Assembly (NCBI GenBank): GCA_030429365.1
Contig: JAUIEW010000018.1
Span: forward strand, 1 to 37,665
Reading direction: 5' to 3'
Origin: Phycisphaerae bacterium
GTDB taxonomy: Bacteria; Planctomycetota; Phycisphaerae; UBA1845
Length of the DNA: 37,665 bases
How positions within the stretch are numbered: position 1 is the stretch's first letter; each line of letters begins with the position of its first letter. The position numbers were made by a program, and so were the translations under genes. The notes beneath the pieces were generated by a model, which saw nothing but the letters and a program-made list of their open reading frames with translations, ran no database searches and was not told the DNA's origin. Shown here in pieces: positions 26,759-35,136 of this stretch.

Positions 26759-27196
26759 AATGAGGTTCTGCTCTGCTTAAGAGAGCAGTCTTGCCCTTCT
26801 TAGGATGGTAAGAGCATAGCCTGACCGTTGGATCATACCATGCGCTCGACCCATTTCCCAGTCACCTATGGCTACGAATTTGCCTTCGCGGAATGCGAAG
26901 CTCAAAAGAGCACTGGCGCCGCGGCTCGCCAAGAGCACGTTCCTTCGCTCTTCCACGGAGTCGCCTCGGCGCCGCTTTCTGAAAGCGGCAGTCCGTTTGA
27001 CGCGCAGCGCATCCGAGCATCGTTGGTCGGATGAGTCGGCGCCTTCGCTCTCGTCGACGTCGTGCATTTGGTAACCGGGTGCGTTCGCCATTCGTATTCA
27101 CGTGCTTCGAACGACCAAGTGCCGCCAAACGACTCGTCTGTGGGGACTGCCGGTACTGCGTTCATCCTTGAGCGGACCTTGGTCGCATTGCGTGTC
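26759..27196. other. Intergenic region, one hairpin
   Basis: The 438 bases hold no gene I can support. Several frames are open for 60-100 codons on both strands, but none resembles a known family. A 7-bp inverted repeat, CTGCTCT...AGAGCAG (26768-26788), lies just beyond the tRNA fragment and is followed by a pyrimidine-rich stretch; it may be a terminator for the operon on the left. Confidence 0.4.
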
Positions 27197-28351
27197 TTAA
27201 GACTCCAGCCAACGCGCGCTGTTTTCGATCGTGGCGCTGGGCGAGAGCATCTCGGGTTTGAACGGTAAGATCGGCGCATCCTGCTCAATTCGTCTCGGCC
27301 AGTCCGGATTTGTGAGCGCAGCGCGCCCGATGGCGACCAGATCGGCGTAGCCTCCCCGAATGGACTCATTGGCAAGTTCAGGGTCTCCGAGGCCGCCATT
27401 GGCGATCACCGGCAGACCGGTCAGCCGGCGTGCGAGCGCTGTGTACGGTTCCGTTCCGGCCGCGAGCGCATCGCGAAACCCGCGACCCTCGCCCGCCAGG
27501 TGGATGTAACTGGCGCCGGCTGATGCCAGCGCGGTGAAGATCGTTGCGGCTTCATCGGTTCCGCCGGGCCAGCGATATTCGAAGTCGTTGACCTTGGCTT
27601 CCGAGACGCGGACACCGACGATGAATTCGGACGGTACGCCGCTGCGGATTGCAGCGACGATCTCGGATGTCAACCGAATCCGGTTCTCCGGCCCGCCGCC
27701 ATATTGGTCGCTGCGTCGATTCGTGTATGTGGTGTTGAACTGATCGAGCAGGTAGCCGTTCGCGGCGTGAATTTCGACGCCGTCGAATCCAGCCATGTTG
27801 GCGCGCTGCGCGGCGCGAACGAAGCCGTCACGGACATACTGAATGTCGCCGAGCGTCATCGCCGTCGGAGGGCGATAGAGACCATCGCCTCCATACTCGG
27901 GCATCATTGCCCCCAAGGGCTGGACGCGTGATGGAGCGATCGTCCGCTGACCTTTCAGTCCGCGCTGCGAAAGGGCGCCTGCGTGCATCAACTGCATGAT
28001 GGCGACAGCGCCTGCTTCGCGTATTTCCTGAGCAACGGGACGCCACGCCTCCAACTGTGACTCGGTGGCGATTCCGGGTTGACGATCGTAGCCCTGGCTT
28101 GCGTCCCCGTCCGTGTAGGTGCCCTCCGTGATGACGATGCTGAACCCGCCACGCGCGAAGTCGCCGTAGTAGCGCTGCATCTGCGCAGTGGCATGGCCAT
28201 CCTCGGTCGCGCTCACGCGGCTCATGGGGGCGACGACAGACCTGTTGGGCAGATCGCGACCCATCACTGAAGCGGGCGATTGAACACCCTTCATGGTCGA
28301 CTTGGCCCTGGGGGTTGCTCCCGACGTCTCGATTGTATTGTTGCGTGGCAT
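27197..28351 (-). CDS. NADH:flavin oxidoreductase, Old Yellow Enzyme family
   Basis: A 384-aa FMN-dependent oxidoreductase predicted to reduce activated C=C bonds or related electrophiles with NAD(P)H in the cytoplasm. Motifs along the TIM barrel: LPNRSVVAPMSRVSA, VITEGTYTD, AIMQLMHAGALS, FVRAAQRANMAGFDGVEIHAANGYLLDQF (the His/Asn substrate pair lies here), NRRSDQYGG, and the phosphate-binding VIANGGL with LVAIGRAALTNPDW. ATG at 28351 is chosen because AAGGAG lies seven bases upstream; the frame extends 13 codons further without such a site. It follows a MarR gene on the same strand after 395 bases, and MarR regulators commonly control such enzymes. Confidence 0.93.
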   Translation of the reverse strand: MPRNNTIETSGATPRAKSTMKGVQSPASVMGRDLPNRSVVAPMSRVSATEDGHATAQMQRYYGDFARGGFSIVITEGTYTDGDASQGYDRQPGIATESQLEAWRPVAQEIREAGAVAIMQLMHAGALSQRGLKGQRTIAPSRVQPLGAMMPEYGGDGLYRPPTAMTLGDIQYVRDGFVRAAQRANMAGFDGVEIHAANGYLLDQFNTTYTNRRSDQYGGGPENRIRLTSEIVAAIRSGVPSEFIVGVRVSEAKVNDFEYRWPGGTDEAATIFTALASAGASYIHLAGEGRGFRDALAAGTEPYTALARRLTGLPVIANGGLGDPELANESIRGGYADLVAIGRAALTNPDWPRRIEQDAPILPFKPEMLSPSATIENSARWLES

Positions 28352-28746
28352 ACGTGACTCCTTAGTTCTAACAGCGATCGTGCCCGTCACAATCGGCTAT
28401 GCACTGGCATTACACAGCGCATGCCATGGGCGAGAATCGCTGTAAGTGTTGTTTTGGTATAATCTTACGGTGTACGCTGCGAGTTCGGGGTGGCAACGCA
28501 TTTGCACGGAGTACGAGAATGCGTTGCGAGATGTCGTAGCCAAGGGGTGATCGGCCGGTATGCCAGGTTTCAGCGAACGAATGTTGGGAATCGACGTCTT
28601 CAAGGACCTTTTGCTCGAAATCGGGCGGCAGCGTTCCCTGGGCGCGGTGCGCTCCGGCTTCTGAAATTCCATGCGCAAGACACATTTTTCGGAAGGTGGA
28701 TGCTTTCCGCGCCAAACTGTTTTCGCATCATTCTCGACGACTAGCT
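28352..28746. other. Intergenic region, nothing recognised
   Basis: The 395 bases between the oxidoreductase and MarR genes hold a promoter-proximal region and short open frames on both strands (for example a 34-codon plus-strand frame from 28560) without family resemblance. Confidence 0.4.
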
Positions 28747-29193
28747 TCAGCTCGGCGTGGCTGTTTCGGTCAGCAATTGCTCAATCAGGGTGGCCGCTTT
28801 TTCGAGTGCCTTGACGTCGCGTGTGGGCAGTTCGGTCATCATGGTCGCCAGCATTTCGATCCGATTTCTTCGGCCAATATGCAGCAATTTTTTACCTCTG
28901 GAGGTTGCCTCTAGTTTTCGAACGCGGCGATCGTGTCGATCCGGCTTTGCGCGCACCAGTCCTTGGGTAATCAGCTTCTGCGTCAAGCTGGTCATTGTGG
29001 GTTGCGATACCTGCTCGATCTTGGCGAGTCCGCCAACCGTTTGCGGTCCCACGAAGACCAACACCGACAGCGCGGACAGTCGTGCGGTGCTGATGTCCAT
29101 CGCTTCATCTGCTTTTCGAAGTCGGCGCAGTAGGCGCAGGGCGCTGCGATGAACTTTTTCGGCTACCAGCTTGCGTTCCATAGGACTCGGCAT
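28747..29193 (-). CDS. MarR-family transcriptional regulator
   Basis: A 148-aa winged-helix regulator of typical MarR length: N-terminal dimerisation helix (RSALRLLRRLRKADEAMDIS), LSVLVFVGPQTVGGLAKIEQVSQPTMTSLTQKLITQGLV as helix-turn-helix, and RHDRRVRKLEATSRGKKLL as the wing, followed by a C-terminal helix. In-frame ATG codons lie at 29193 and 29181; neither has a strong ribosome binding site. It is divergent from the ankyrin gene, and a palindrome at 29214-29230 sits in the shared promoter region, suggesting autoregulation. It may also control the oxidoreductase downstream. Confidence 0.92.
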   Translation of the reverse strand: MPSPMERKLVAEKVHRSALRLLRRLRKADEAMDISTARLSALSVLVFVGPQTVGGLAKIEQVSQPTMTSLTQKLITQGLVRAKPDRHDRRVRKLEATSRGKKLLHIGRRNRIEMLATMMTELPTRDVKALEKAATLIEQLLTETATPS

Positions 29194-29213
29194 CCTTGAC
29201 CCAGGCCATATAA

Positions 29214-29230
29214 ATAGATAGGCTATCTAT
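29214..29230. promoter_or_regulatory. Palindromic operator, probably for MarR
   Basis: ATAGATAG-G-CTATCTAT is a perfect 8-bp inverted repeat 21 bases upstream of the first MarR start codon and about 120 bases upstream of the ankyrin start. Size, symmetry and AT-richness fit a MarR dimer site. Confidence 0.6.
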
Positions 29231-29350
29231 ATATCAGGTAGAGCCCAGCGTCAAGTGGTACTGGGGCTGTGCACACGGAGTCGGTGGTTTGCACCGGCGC
29301 ATCCCGTTGTTCCCGATTTATTTGCAGAGACGAGAGGAGTGCATGCAGCG

Positions 29351-30034
29351 ATGAATGCGAAAGATGTGTTGCTGTTTAAAGAAGCCGTCTGCTCAAATGA
29401 TATGGCTTCGGTAGTGCGAATGTTGCAGGACACGCCAGCACTTGCGGAGGCACGCGACGATGGTGGTGTGTCGCTGTTGCTCACGGCGCTCTATCACGGG
29501 CATAGGGACTTGGCCGACATGATTGCTTCGAGGCGCCCGAGTCTCGATGTCTTTGAGGCAGCAGCGATGGGACAAGTCGATGCGGTGCGGCATCATGTTC
29601 GTACCGATCCGTGCGCGGTCAACAGTTGCGCGAAGGACGGTTTCACCCCGCTTCACCTTGCCACGTTCTTCGGAAAGATTGATGTGGCTCGGTTCATACT
29701 CGCAAACGGTGGCGACGTTGGGGCGGCCGCGCGCAATCCCTCTGCGGTTCAACCCCTCCACAGCGCCGCGGCGACTGGAGACGCAAACGTCGTGCGTGTC
29801 ATTCTGGCCGCTGGTGCTGACCCGGACGCGAAACAGGCTGGCGGACATACGGCGCTGCATTCGGCCGTCGTTCACGGAAACGTGGCCATGACGATTGCGC
29901 TGCTGGCATCAGGCGCAGATCCGAGCATTCAAAATGAAGAAGGCAAGGCGGCCAGTGATCTTGAACCGCGTGCAAATCCAGAGGCAGTCAAATCCGTCCT
30001 CAATACGTGGATCGCGATGCGCGCATGTCGTTGA
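29351..30034 (+). CDS. Ankyrin-repeat protein
   Basis: A 227-aa protein with four to five ankyrin repeats. The clearest are DGFTPLHLATFFGKIDVARFIL, VQPLHSAAATGDANVVRVIL-AAGADPDAK and GHTALHSAVVHGNVAMTIALL-ASGADPSIQ; the first two repeats are degenerate. No signal peptide or transmembrane helix, so cytoplasmic. The ATG at 29351 follows GAGGAG by 11 bases; an upstream GTG at 29255 would lengthen it by 32 residues but has no ribosome binding site. Divergent from MarR and possibly under its operator. Ankyrin repeats mediate protein contacts; the partner is unknown. Confidence 0.88.
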   Translation: MNAKDVLLFKEAVCSNDMASVVRMLQDTPALAEARDDGGVSLLLTALYHGHRDLADMIASRRPSLDVFEAAAMGQVDAVRHHVRTDPCAVNSCAKDGFTPLHLATFFGKIDVARFILANGGDVGAAARNPSAVQPLHSAAATGDANVVRVILAAGADPDAKQAGGHTALHSAVVHGNVAMTIALLASGADPSIQNEEGKAASDLEPRANPEAVKSVLNTWIAMRACR

Positions 30035-30421
30035 ATGAAAGTGTGCACCAGCGCATGGTGCGATTGTGTTCAATTCCTGTTGCTTCATAAATTTTTTTTG
30101 CAATCCAATGCCGACCATCAGCGCGGGGCGAACGGTGAATTCACGGCGTCAAATGCCTTGTGGCATGGGGGTTGTCGCCAACGCGTTGCCATTTCACCGG
30201 TTGGGTGTGCGGTATGGCGCTTACGGGCTGCGAGTCGCCATCTTCAAAGGTTCCCCAGGTTTACAGGTCTCGCCATTGTCGTGCGCGACTTGGCCCATCG
30301 TAGGGGTATTTGCCACAGTGCCGGCTGAGTTGGATGTGCCACACTTTTTCATCCGTTTGCGCGCGGATTCACTCGTCGATGTCGTGGTCGCGAAAAGGCA
30401 GATTGGTTGGAAGAGTTTCAA

Positions 30422-30450
30422 TTGATTTGAGGTGTGTTGTCGATTATAGA
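30422..30450 (+). promoter_or_regulatory. Candidate promoter of the decaheme cytochrome gene
   Basis: TTGATT (30422-30427), a 17-base spacer and TATAGA (30445-30450) form a moderate sigma-70-like promoter, giving a leader of about 90 bases. Confidence 0.4.
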
Positions 30451-30460
30451 ACGAGCACGT

Positions 30461-30481
30461 GGAGATCGAGGAACGATCTCC
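30461..30481 (+). promoter_or_regulatory. Inverted repeat in the cytochrome leader
   Basis: GGAGATCG-AGGAA-CGATCTCC is a perfect 8-bp inverted repeat lying just after the expected transcription start. It could be a repressor site or an mRNA 5' hairpin; the sequence alone does not decide. Confidence 0.5.
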
Positions 30482-30548
30482 AAATACACCTCATTCACCA
30501 AAGCTGCTCGCATTGTGATCGACCGCGAATCAGTAAGGAGAAACCAAG

Positions 30549-32936
30549 ATGTTAACTCGAGTTGCTTTTGCGAAATACCTTCCGGCATTGGTGGCATTCG
30601 CGGGTTTGGGTTTGGCGGGCTGTGGCAACGGCACGCCTGGACCTCAAGGCCCACAGGGTGAGCCAGGCCCGGCTGGTCCTGCAGGTCCTCCAGGCGTCGC
30701 GGTCGTCGATATTGGCGACACGTCCGCCGAAACGCTTGCTAAGATTGACGTTCAAAGTGAGATCACGGGCGTGACGATTGCAAGCCCGCCGGTTGTTGAC
30801 TTCACCGTGATGACGGCCGGAGGCACTCCGGTCACCGGCATCGGCGCATATTGGGAAGAGAGCGAGCGTTTCGTTCGCTTCACGCTGACGAAACTTGTCC
30901 CCGGCGAGAACGGTGATCCGAGTACTTGGGTTGCTTACACGCGGGACACGACCAACGATGGTTCCACCCCGCCTGACTATGACACCGGTTCATCCTTGGT
31001 TGATCATGGCGACGGTTCATACACGTTCACGTTCAACACCGACGTCAACATGGTCTCCGGTGTCGACTATGAGCCGATGCTGACGCACCGCGTGGCTGGC
31101 CAGATCGGTTCAGGTGACGTTGCACTCGCACCACAGAACCTGGTGATGGACTTTGTGCCGGGCGGCGGCGATGTGACCGAGACGCGCAACATTGCGACGA
31201 TCAGTTCGTGTAACGAATGCCACGAAGAGTTGATGTTCCATGGACGTCGTTTCAAGGTCGAGTATTGCGTCAACTGTCATAACGCTGAATTGGCGGACGG
31301 CGAAGGCGACATGGCCTACATGACGCACAAGCTTCACGCTGGCCACAAGTTCAACGTCCTTGACGACGGCATCGATTATTCAGAGGTCACTTATCCGCAA
31401 GACCTGGCAAACTGTCGCAAGTGTCACAGCAGTGAAGACGAAGCGACACCGGACGGCGACAACTGGAGAACGGTTCCGAGTATTTCGGCATGCGGATCCT
31501 GCCACCTCGTCAGTTTTGTCGATCCAGCGCCGGAAGGTTTGACGCTGCACAGCGGTGGAGCCCAGGAAAACAACTTTGGTTGTGCAACCTGTCACCCGGC
31601 ATCGGGCGGTATCGCGGGTATCGAGGACAGCCACACGACACTCAACCCGACGCCCAACAACCCGAACCTGCCTGCGAATGTTCCGGCGATGGCGTTTAAC
31701 ATCAGTGCTGCAACTGTGAACGGTGCCGGAAATCCGACGGTGACGTTCACCGTGATGGCGGATGGTGAGGCGCTTGACGTCAATAACCTGCCCGATGGTT
31801 TCGTCGATGGCAACGGTGATGCATTCCGTTGGCCGATCTTCTTGATGGCGTGGGCTGAAGCGCAGGGCGGCATTACCAGCCCGGTTGACTATACGAATAC
31901 CGGTCAGAACGGCGCCCAGCCGATGTCCGTCAGCCTGGGTGACCTCGTCGCAGCAGGTGGCGTGGATTGCTCGGGCGGCGACGACTGTGTGGCCGACTTC
32001 GCGATGACGGCTGACGCTTTCCCAGCCGGCGCAAGCTTGCGAGCGGTCTCGCTCCAAGGTTACTTCCAGTACGACGCCGATGGCGACGAAGCCCAGGACA
32101 CAAGCCTGCATACGTTGTCGACAGTGATGGCCGTCACCGGTGACGAAGTTCGTCGTGAAATCGTGGATTCGAACAAATGCGGCGCCTGTCACGAGTGGTT
32201 TGAAGGCCACGGCGGCAACCGCGTCGTTGGTTTGAGCAGCGTCATGCCGATGCAGCCGTCGGTCTGTGCCCTGTGCCACGTTCCGAACCTGAGCACGAGT
32301 GGACGCGGCATTGATCCTGCAGCTGCTGCTGACCGCGATGGCGATCCGATGACTGATGATCCGTCAGCCGCCACCGTTGCGCTGGGCAACAGTGATACGT
32401 GGACCTGGCCGGAAGACACAAACAACTTCAAGGACATGATCCACGGCATCCACGCCTCGGCGCTTCGTTCGAGCGATTACGAATTCGTTCGTGGCCGCAA
32501 CGACGGCATCTACTACGACTGGGCGGAAGTGACTTACCCAGCCGAGAACGGCGCCCGCAACTGCTTGATGTGCCACATGGAGGGCACCTATCAACTGCCG
32601 CTTGACGAAAACGTGTTGGGCACGACGGTTCGCACCACGGGTACGAATGACGGCTTGGACGGCAACGATTACATGAACGTCGGCACGGCCCGCGACAACG
32701 TCCCGAACGCGACTGACTGGGTGAATACGCCGACCGCATCGACGTGCTACTACTGCCACGACAGCGCACTGACGGTTGCTCACATGCGTCAGAACGGCGG
32801 TATCATCAGCTTCGCCGATACGGCTGCCGACGACTACACCCAGCGTCAGGATGTGGCGACGGTCGAATCATGCTCGGTATGCCACGGCGCCGGCAGCATC
32901 TCGGACGTCAGCGCTGCACACATGCTCGTTGAGTAG
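30549..32936 (+). CDS. OmcA/MtrC-type decaheme c-type cytochrome lipoprotein
   Basis: A 795-aa protein. ATG is eight bases from AAGGAG. The signal peptide ends in a clear lipobox (LGLAGC). Directly after the lipid-anchored Cys comes an eight-triplet collagen-like Gly-X-Y stretch (GTPGPQGPQGEPGPAGPAG and on). There are exactly ten CxxCH haem motifs: five near residues 221, 240, 289, 315 and 345 (CNECH, CVNCH, CRKCH, CGSCH, CATCH) and five near 544, 573, 671, 733 and 775 (CGACH, CALCH, CLMCH, CYYCH, CSVCH). Beta-rich domains at about 60-215 and 375-540 precede each pentahaem block: the MtrC/OmcA order of domains I-IV. Relatives pass electrons from the cell surface to metal oxides or electrodes. 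No MtrA/MtrB or other electron-conduit partner is in the window. A strong terminator follows. Confidence 0.95.
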   Translation: MLTRVAFAKYLPALVAFAGLGLAGCGNGTPGPQGPQGEPGPAGPAGPPGVAVVDIGDTSAETLAKIDVQSEITGVTIASPPVVDFTVMTAGGTPVTGIGAYWEESERFVRFTLTKLVPGENGDPSTWVAYTRDTTNDGSTPPDYDTGSSLVDHGDGSYTFTFNTDVNMVSGVDYEPMLTHRVAGQIGSGDVALAPQNLVMDFVPGGGDVTETRNIATISSCNECHEELMFHGRRFKVEYCVNCHNAELADGEGDMAYMTHKLHAGHKFNVLDDGIDYSEVTYPQDLANCRKCHSSEDEATPDGDNWRTVPSISACGSCHLVSFVDPAPEGLTLHSGGAQENNFGCATCHPASGGIAGIEDSHTTLNPTPNNPNLPANVPAMAFNISAATVNGAGNPTVTFTVMADGEALDVNNLPDGFVDGNGDAFRWPIFLMAWAEAQGGITSPVDYTNTGQNGAQPMSVSLGDLVAAGGVDCSGGDDCVADFAMTADAFPAGASLRAVSLQGYFQYDADGDEAQDTSLHTLSTVMAVTGDEVRREIVDSNKCGACHEWFEGHGGNRVVGLSSVMPMQPSVCALCHVPNLSTSGRGIDPAAAADRDGDPMTDDPSAATVALGNSDTWTWPEDTNNFKDMIHGIHASALRSSDYEFVRGRNDGIYYDWAEVTYPAENGARNCLMCHMEGTYQLPLDENVLGTTVRTTGTNDGLDGNDYMNVGTARDNVPNATDWVNTPTASTCYYCHDSALTVAHMRQNGGIISFADTAADDYTQRQDVATVESCSVCHGAGSISDVSAAHMLVE

Positions 32937-33007
32937 GTTGGCGTAAGCAGTAACCAAGCTCGGGTGCGAGCCCAAGTTTGAGCCAACCGGAATGATCAGC
33001 AACATAG

Positions 33008-33039
33008 AAGGAGGGAACCAATCGGTTCCCTCCTTTTTT
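33008..33039 (+). terminator. Rho-independent terminator after the cytochrome gene
   Basis: GGAGGGAACC (33010-33019) and GGTTCCCTCC (33024-33033) pair perfectly around a 4-base loop, extended by two A-T pairs and followed by a T-run to 33039. It lies 72 bases after the stop codon. Confidence 0.95.
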
Positions 33040-33164
33040 GTTTGCTCAACGGCGAGCGTCGACGCATGGCACTATCGTCGACTCCCGCATGCTTGAAAAC
33101 ATGGGCCACACTGCCCGGCAACAAGCTTATGCTTGGCGATGTATGACGTGGTCAGAACGATTGA

Positions 33165-34181
33165 TTAAAGACCATCAATCCACTCCTGAACGTCCGCTTC
33201 CGCCGTTACCGGTGGACACTGTGATTGGTCAGTGATGCACATGTCATCGTAGGGGAACTCGAACAGTTCGGCGGCTTGTCGAAATGCCTCTTCAACCTCT
33301 GGCGGCATCGATGCATCGGACGGATCAGGCAAGCGGGTCATGATGTTCAACCCGGCGTATTCGCCGACCGGTGTTGAGCCGCAATAGGTGTACATGATCC
33401 AATCGGGATCGGGCCGCGACAGAATGTACCAACGTTCGCGCTGGGGTTGAAGTGGTGGGTTGGTGTAGGGCACATCCAGCCGCCCCTGTTCCTCGTCACT
33501 GATGCGTGGTTCTCCGATCAGGTGTACGGCTCCCTGATCGTCGCAACTTCCGTCATCAGCCGGGGCGCAGAACGACGTGTGATACCACCACCGGTCGCCG
33601 CGATAGACCCATGAGTCCGACCTGCAGGGCAGCGCGTCATAACCACCCTCCCAATTCGAACCCGGTATGCCGCAGTTCAACCCGCGAACTTCCAGCCAAG
33701 TTCCCTCAATCTCATCGAGGCTTTCGAAAGTGTAGACTTCGTCGATGTTCTCGCTCGTCACAGGACATTGACCATCGGTGCCTTCGGGCAGGGATGGCAA
33801 GCAGCCGTTATTCGCGAAACACTGAACAAGCGACCCGTACAATTTGCTCTCCTGCCCTTGAGCGAGTTGGCACACCAGGTGGCAGGCTTGCTGTTCGCTT
33901 CGCGCCCCCCGCGAACCACATTCCGCGTTGCATTCAAGCGTTTCACGGCATGCGGGTTCAAACAAACAAGAGATCGACTGAAACAGGCAACGTGTGAGGC
34001 CACAAAAAATCAGTTCGATATCAAATGTTGCAGTATTTCCGGTGTTGCGATGGGACTGCTCGACATTTGCTGCCGGGTGCTCTGAAGATGTTGGCGCAAA
34101 GAGGGGCGTAGAGTCGCAACTCAGCCACAACGGGACAAGTCCGGACACGCCCAGAATCACTCTGCCCACTCTTACCTTCAT
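33165..34181 (-). CDS. Violaxanthin de-epoxidase-like lipoprotein
   Basis: A 338-aa protein with a secretion signal (hydrophobic VILGVSGLVPLWL, then Cys22, a weak lipobox). Residues 60-127 hold ten cysteines (60, 65, 72, 78, 84, 88, 100, 104, 121, 127) with gaps 4-6-5-5-3-11-3-16-5. From memory, the plant violaxanthin de-epoxidase (VDE) Cys-rich domain has 4-6-5-5-3-8-3-14-6. The lipocalin part follows: FESLDEIEGTWLEVRGLN matches VDE's FNGKWYITSGLN, YDALPC matches FDAFDC, and RERWYILS...YTYCG...YAGLNIMTR...LP...PEVEEAF and a late Cys follow the VDE C-terminal part. VDE uses ascorbate to de-epoxidise xanthophylls in the thylakoid lumen; substrate here is unknown, as no carotenoid gene lies in the window. 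No Shine-Dalgarno sequence is visible at the ATG. Homology looks firm; retained activity is not shown. Confidence 0.85.
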   Translation of the reverse strand: MKVRVGRVILGVSGLVPLWLSCDSTPLFAPTSSEHPAANVEQSHRNTGNTATFDIELIFCGLTRCLFQSISCLFEPACRETLECNAECGSRGARSEQQACHLVCQLAQGQESKLYGSLVQCFANNGCLPSLPEGTDGQCPVTSENIDEVYTFESLDEIEGTWLEVRGLNCGIPGSNWEGGYDALPCRSDSWVYRGDRWWYHTSFCAPADDGSCDDQGAVHLIGEPRISDEEQGRLDVPYTNPPLQPQRERWYILSRPDPDWIMYTYCGSTPVGEYAGLNIMTRLPDPSDASMPPEVEEAFRQAAELFEFPYDDMCITDQSQCPPVTAEADVQEWIDGL

Positions 34182-34373
34182 CGTTTCAATCTATCAGGGA
34201 CGCGCATCAAAAATGCCAACTGCAGAATGCATTCCCTTTGTGACAAGGGTCTTCGTCATTCAGCTTTTTGGCATTTTAGTAAGCCACGCTCGCAATCGGC
34301 AAATGATCACGGATCTAGTGGCCACGAGTGTGCAATGCAATCGACTGCGAGTGATGCAGCATTGGTTTGAATG

Positions 34374-35051
34374 TTATTGAATCTCGACGCGGATGAATTC
34401 ACCTGAGCGTTTCACCAGATCGTAGACTTCTTCCACGTTCCAGTCGCGGCGAAAGCGCAGTTCGTATTCGGCGATGACGCGACTATCCTGCTTTTGATGG
34501 TCGAGCGATACGCGAAGGATTGTGGCTCCGCCGGATTCGAGGGCGCTTCGCCATCGGTCCAACTCGCCGGGATCGCTCAGCGTGATGGCCACCCGCCGGT
34601 AGTGATGACTTTGCACCCAGTTGCCGACCTGCCGCATCGCCGTCAACGTGAGCAGTGCGAGCACTGCACCGCCGCCTGCGACGACGTACATGCCCAAGCC
34701 GGCTGTCAATCCAAGGGCTGCGACGATCCAAAGTGAAGCGGCAGTCGTCAGCCCGTGCACCGACCAATCGGTTTTCATGATGACGCCGGCGCCGAGGAAG
34801 CCGATCCCGGTCAACACGCCATAAGCCAGTCGGGCGGGGTCGAGTCGCACGACGGTGTCTTCGTTGAGGTGGCTGTATAACCGGACGAAATGCGTCGAGC
34901 CAAGCATTACCACGCAGCAGCCAAGGCAAACGAGAATATGCGTACGAAAGCCAGCCGCCCGCCCATGGTACTCGCGCTCAAGCCCAACGGCTCCGCCAAT
35001 AAGTACGCAAAGCAGCATCCGCCCAATCGCAATCCATTGCCAATCTTCCAC
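34374..35051 (-). CDS. MgtC/SapB family membrane protein
   Basis: A 225-aa protein. The N-terminal half has the MgtC core: RMLLCVLIGGAVGLERE with Arg/Glu, GRAAGFRTHILVCLGCCVVML, YGVLTGIGFLGAGVIMK, and VHGLTTAASLWIVAALGLTAGLGMYVVA, giving four or five transmembrane helices. About 80 C-terminal residues form a soluble ACT-like domain (RRVAITLSDPGELDRWRSAL, VIAEYELRF). Family members are linked to magnesium limitation, acid or host stress. It is on the same strand as, and upstream of, the VDE-like gene but 192 bases away. Paired hairpins lie in its leader at 35104-35136. Confidence 0.93.
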   Translation of the reverse strand: MEDWQWIAIGRMLLCVLIGGAVGLEREYHGRAAGFRTHILVCLGCCVVMLGSTHFVRLYSHLNEDTVVRLDPARLAYGVLTGIGFLGAGVIMKTDWSVHGLTTAASLWIVAALGLTAGLGMYVVAGGGAVLALLTLTAMRQVGNWVQSHHYRRVAITLSDPGELDRWRSALESGGATILRVSLDHQKQDSRVIAEYELRFRRDWNVEEVYDLVKRSGEFIRVEIQ

Positions 35052-35103
35052 GACGTTTGTGCTCCCGAATTAAGAACGCTCACTGCGCATAGCCGATGAC
35101 TTA

Positions 35104-35136
35104 GCGGGTGGCCCGCCTCCTTAGAGGTGGGGAGGC
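35104..35136 (-). promoter_or_regulatory. Overlapping hairpins in the MgtC leader
   Basis: GCGGG-TGG-CCCGC (35104-35116) and GCCTCC...GGAGGC (35115-35136) are both perfect stems and share bases 35115-35116, so only one can form fully. They lie 50-85 bases upstream of the mgtC-type start and read the same on either strand. An attenuator-like leader is possible; I do not recognise a known riboswitch. Confidence 0.35.

Larger units (their letters stand above)
30035..30548. other. Intergenic region upstream of the cytochrome gene
   Basis: A 514-base spacer. A 119-codon open frame (30066-30425) shows no recognisable family and no ribosome binding site; I do not call it. The right part holds a promoter candidate and an inverted repeat, listed separately. 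Confidence 0.5.

Noticed and set aside
26777-27091. 104-codon minus-strand frame between tRNA fragment and oxidoreductase
   Set aside because: Frames are open on both strands here, none looks like a protein family and no start signal is evident.
28410-28715. 101-codon minus-strand frame between oxidoreductase and MarR
   Set aside because: No family resemblance and no ribosome binding site; it is likely the leader region of the oxidoreductase gene.
30066-30425. 119-codon plus-strand frame before the cytochrome gene
   Set aside because: No ribosome binding site, no recognisable motif, atypical composition and overlap with the promoter candidate.
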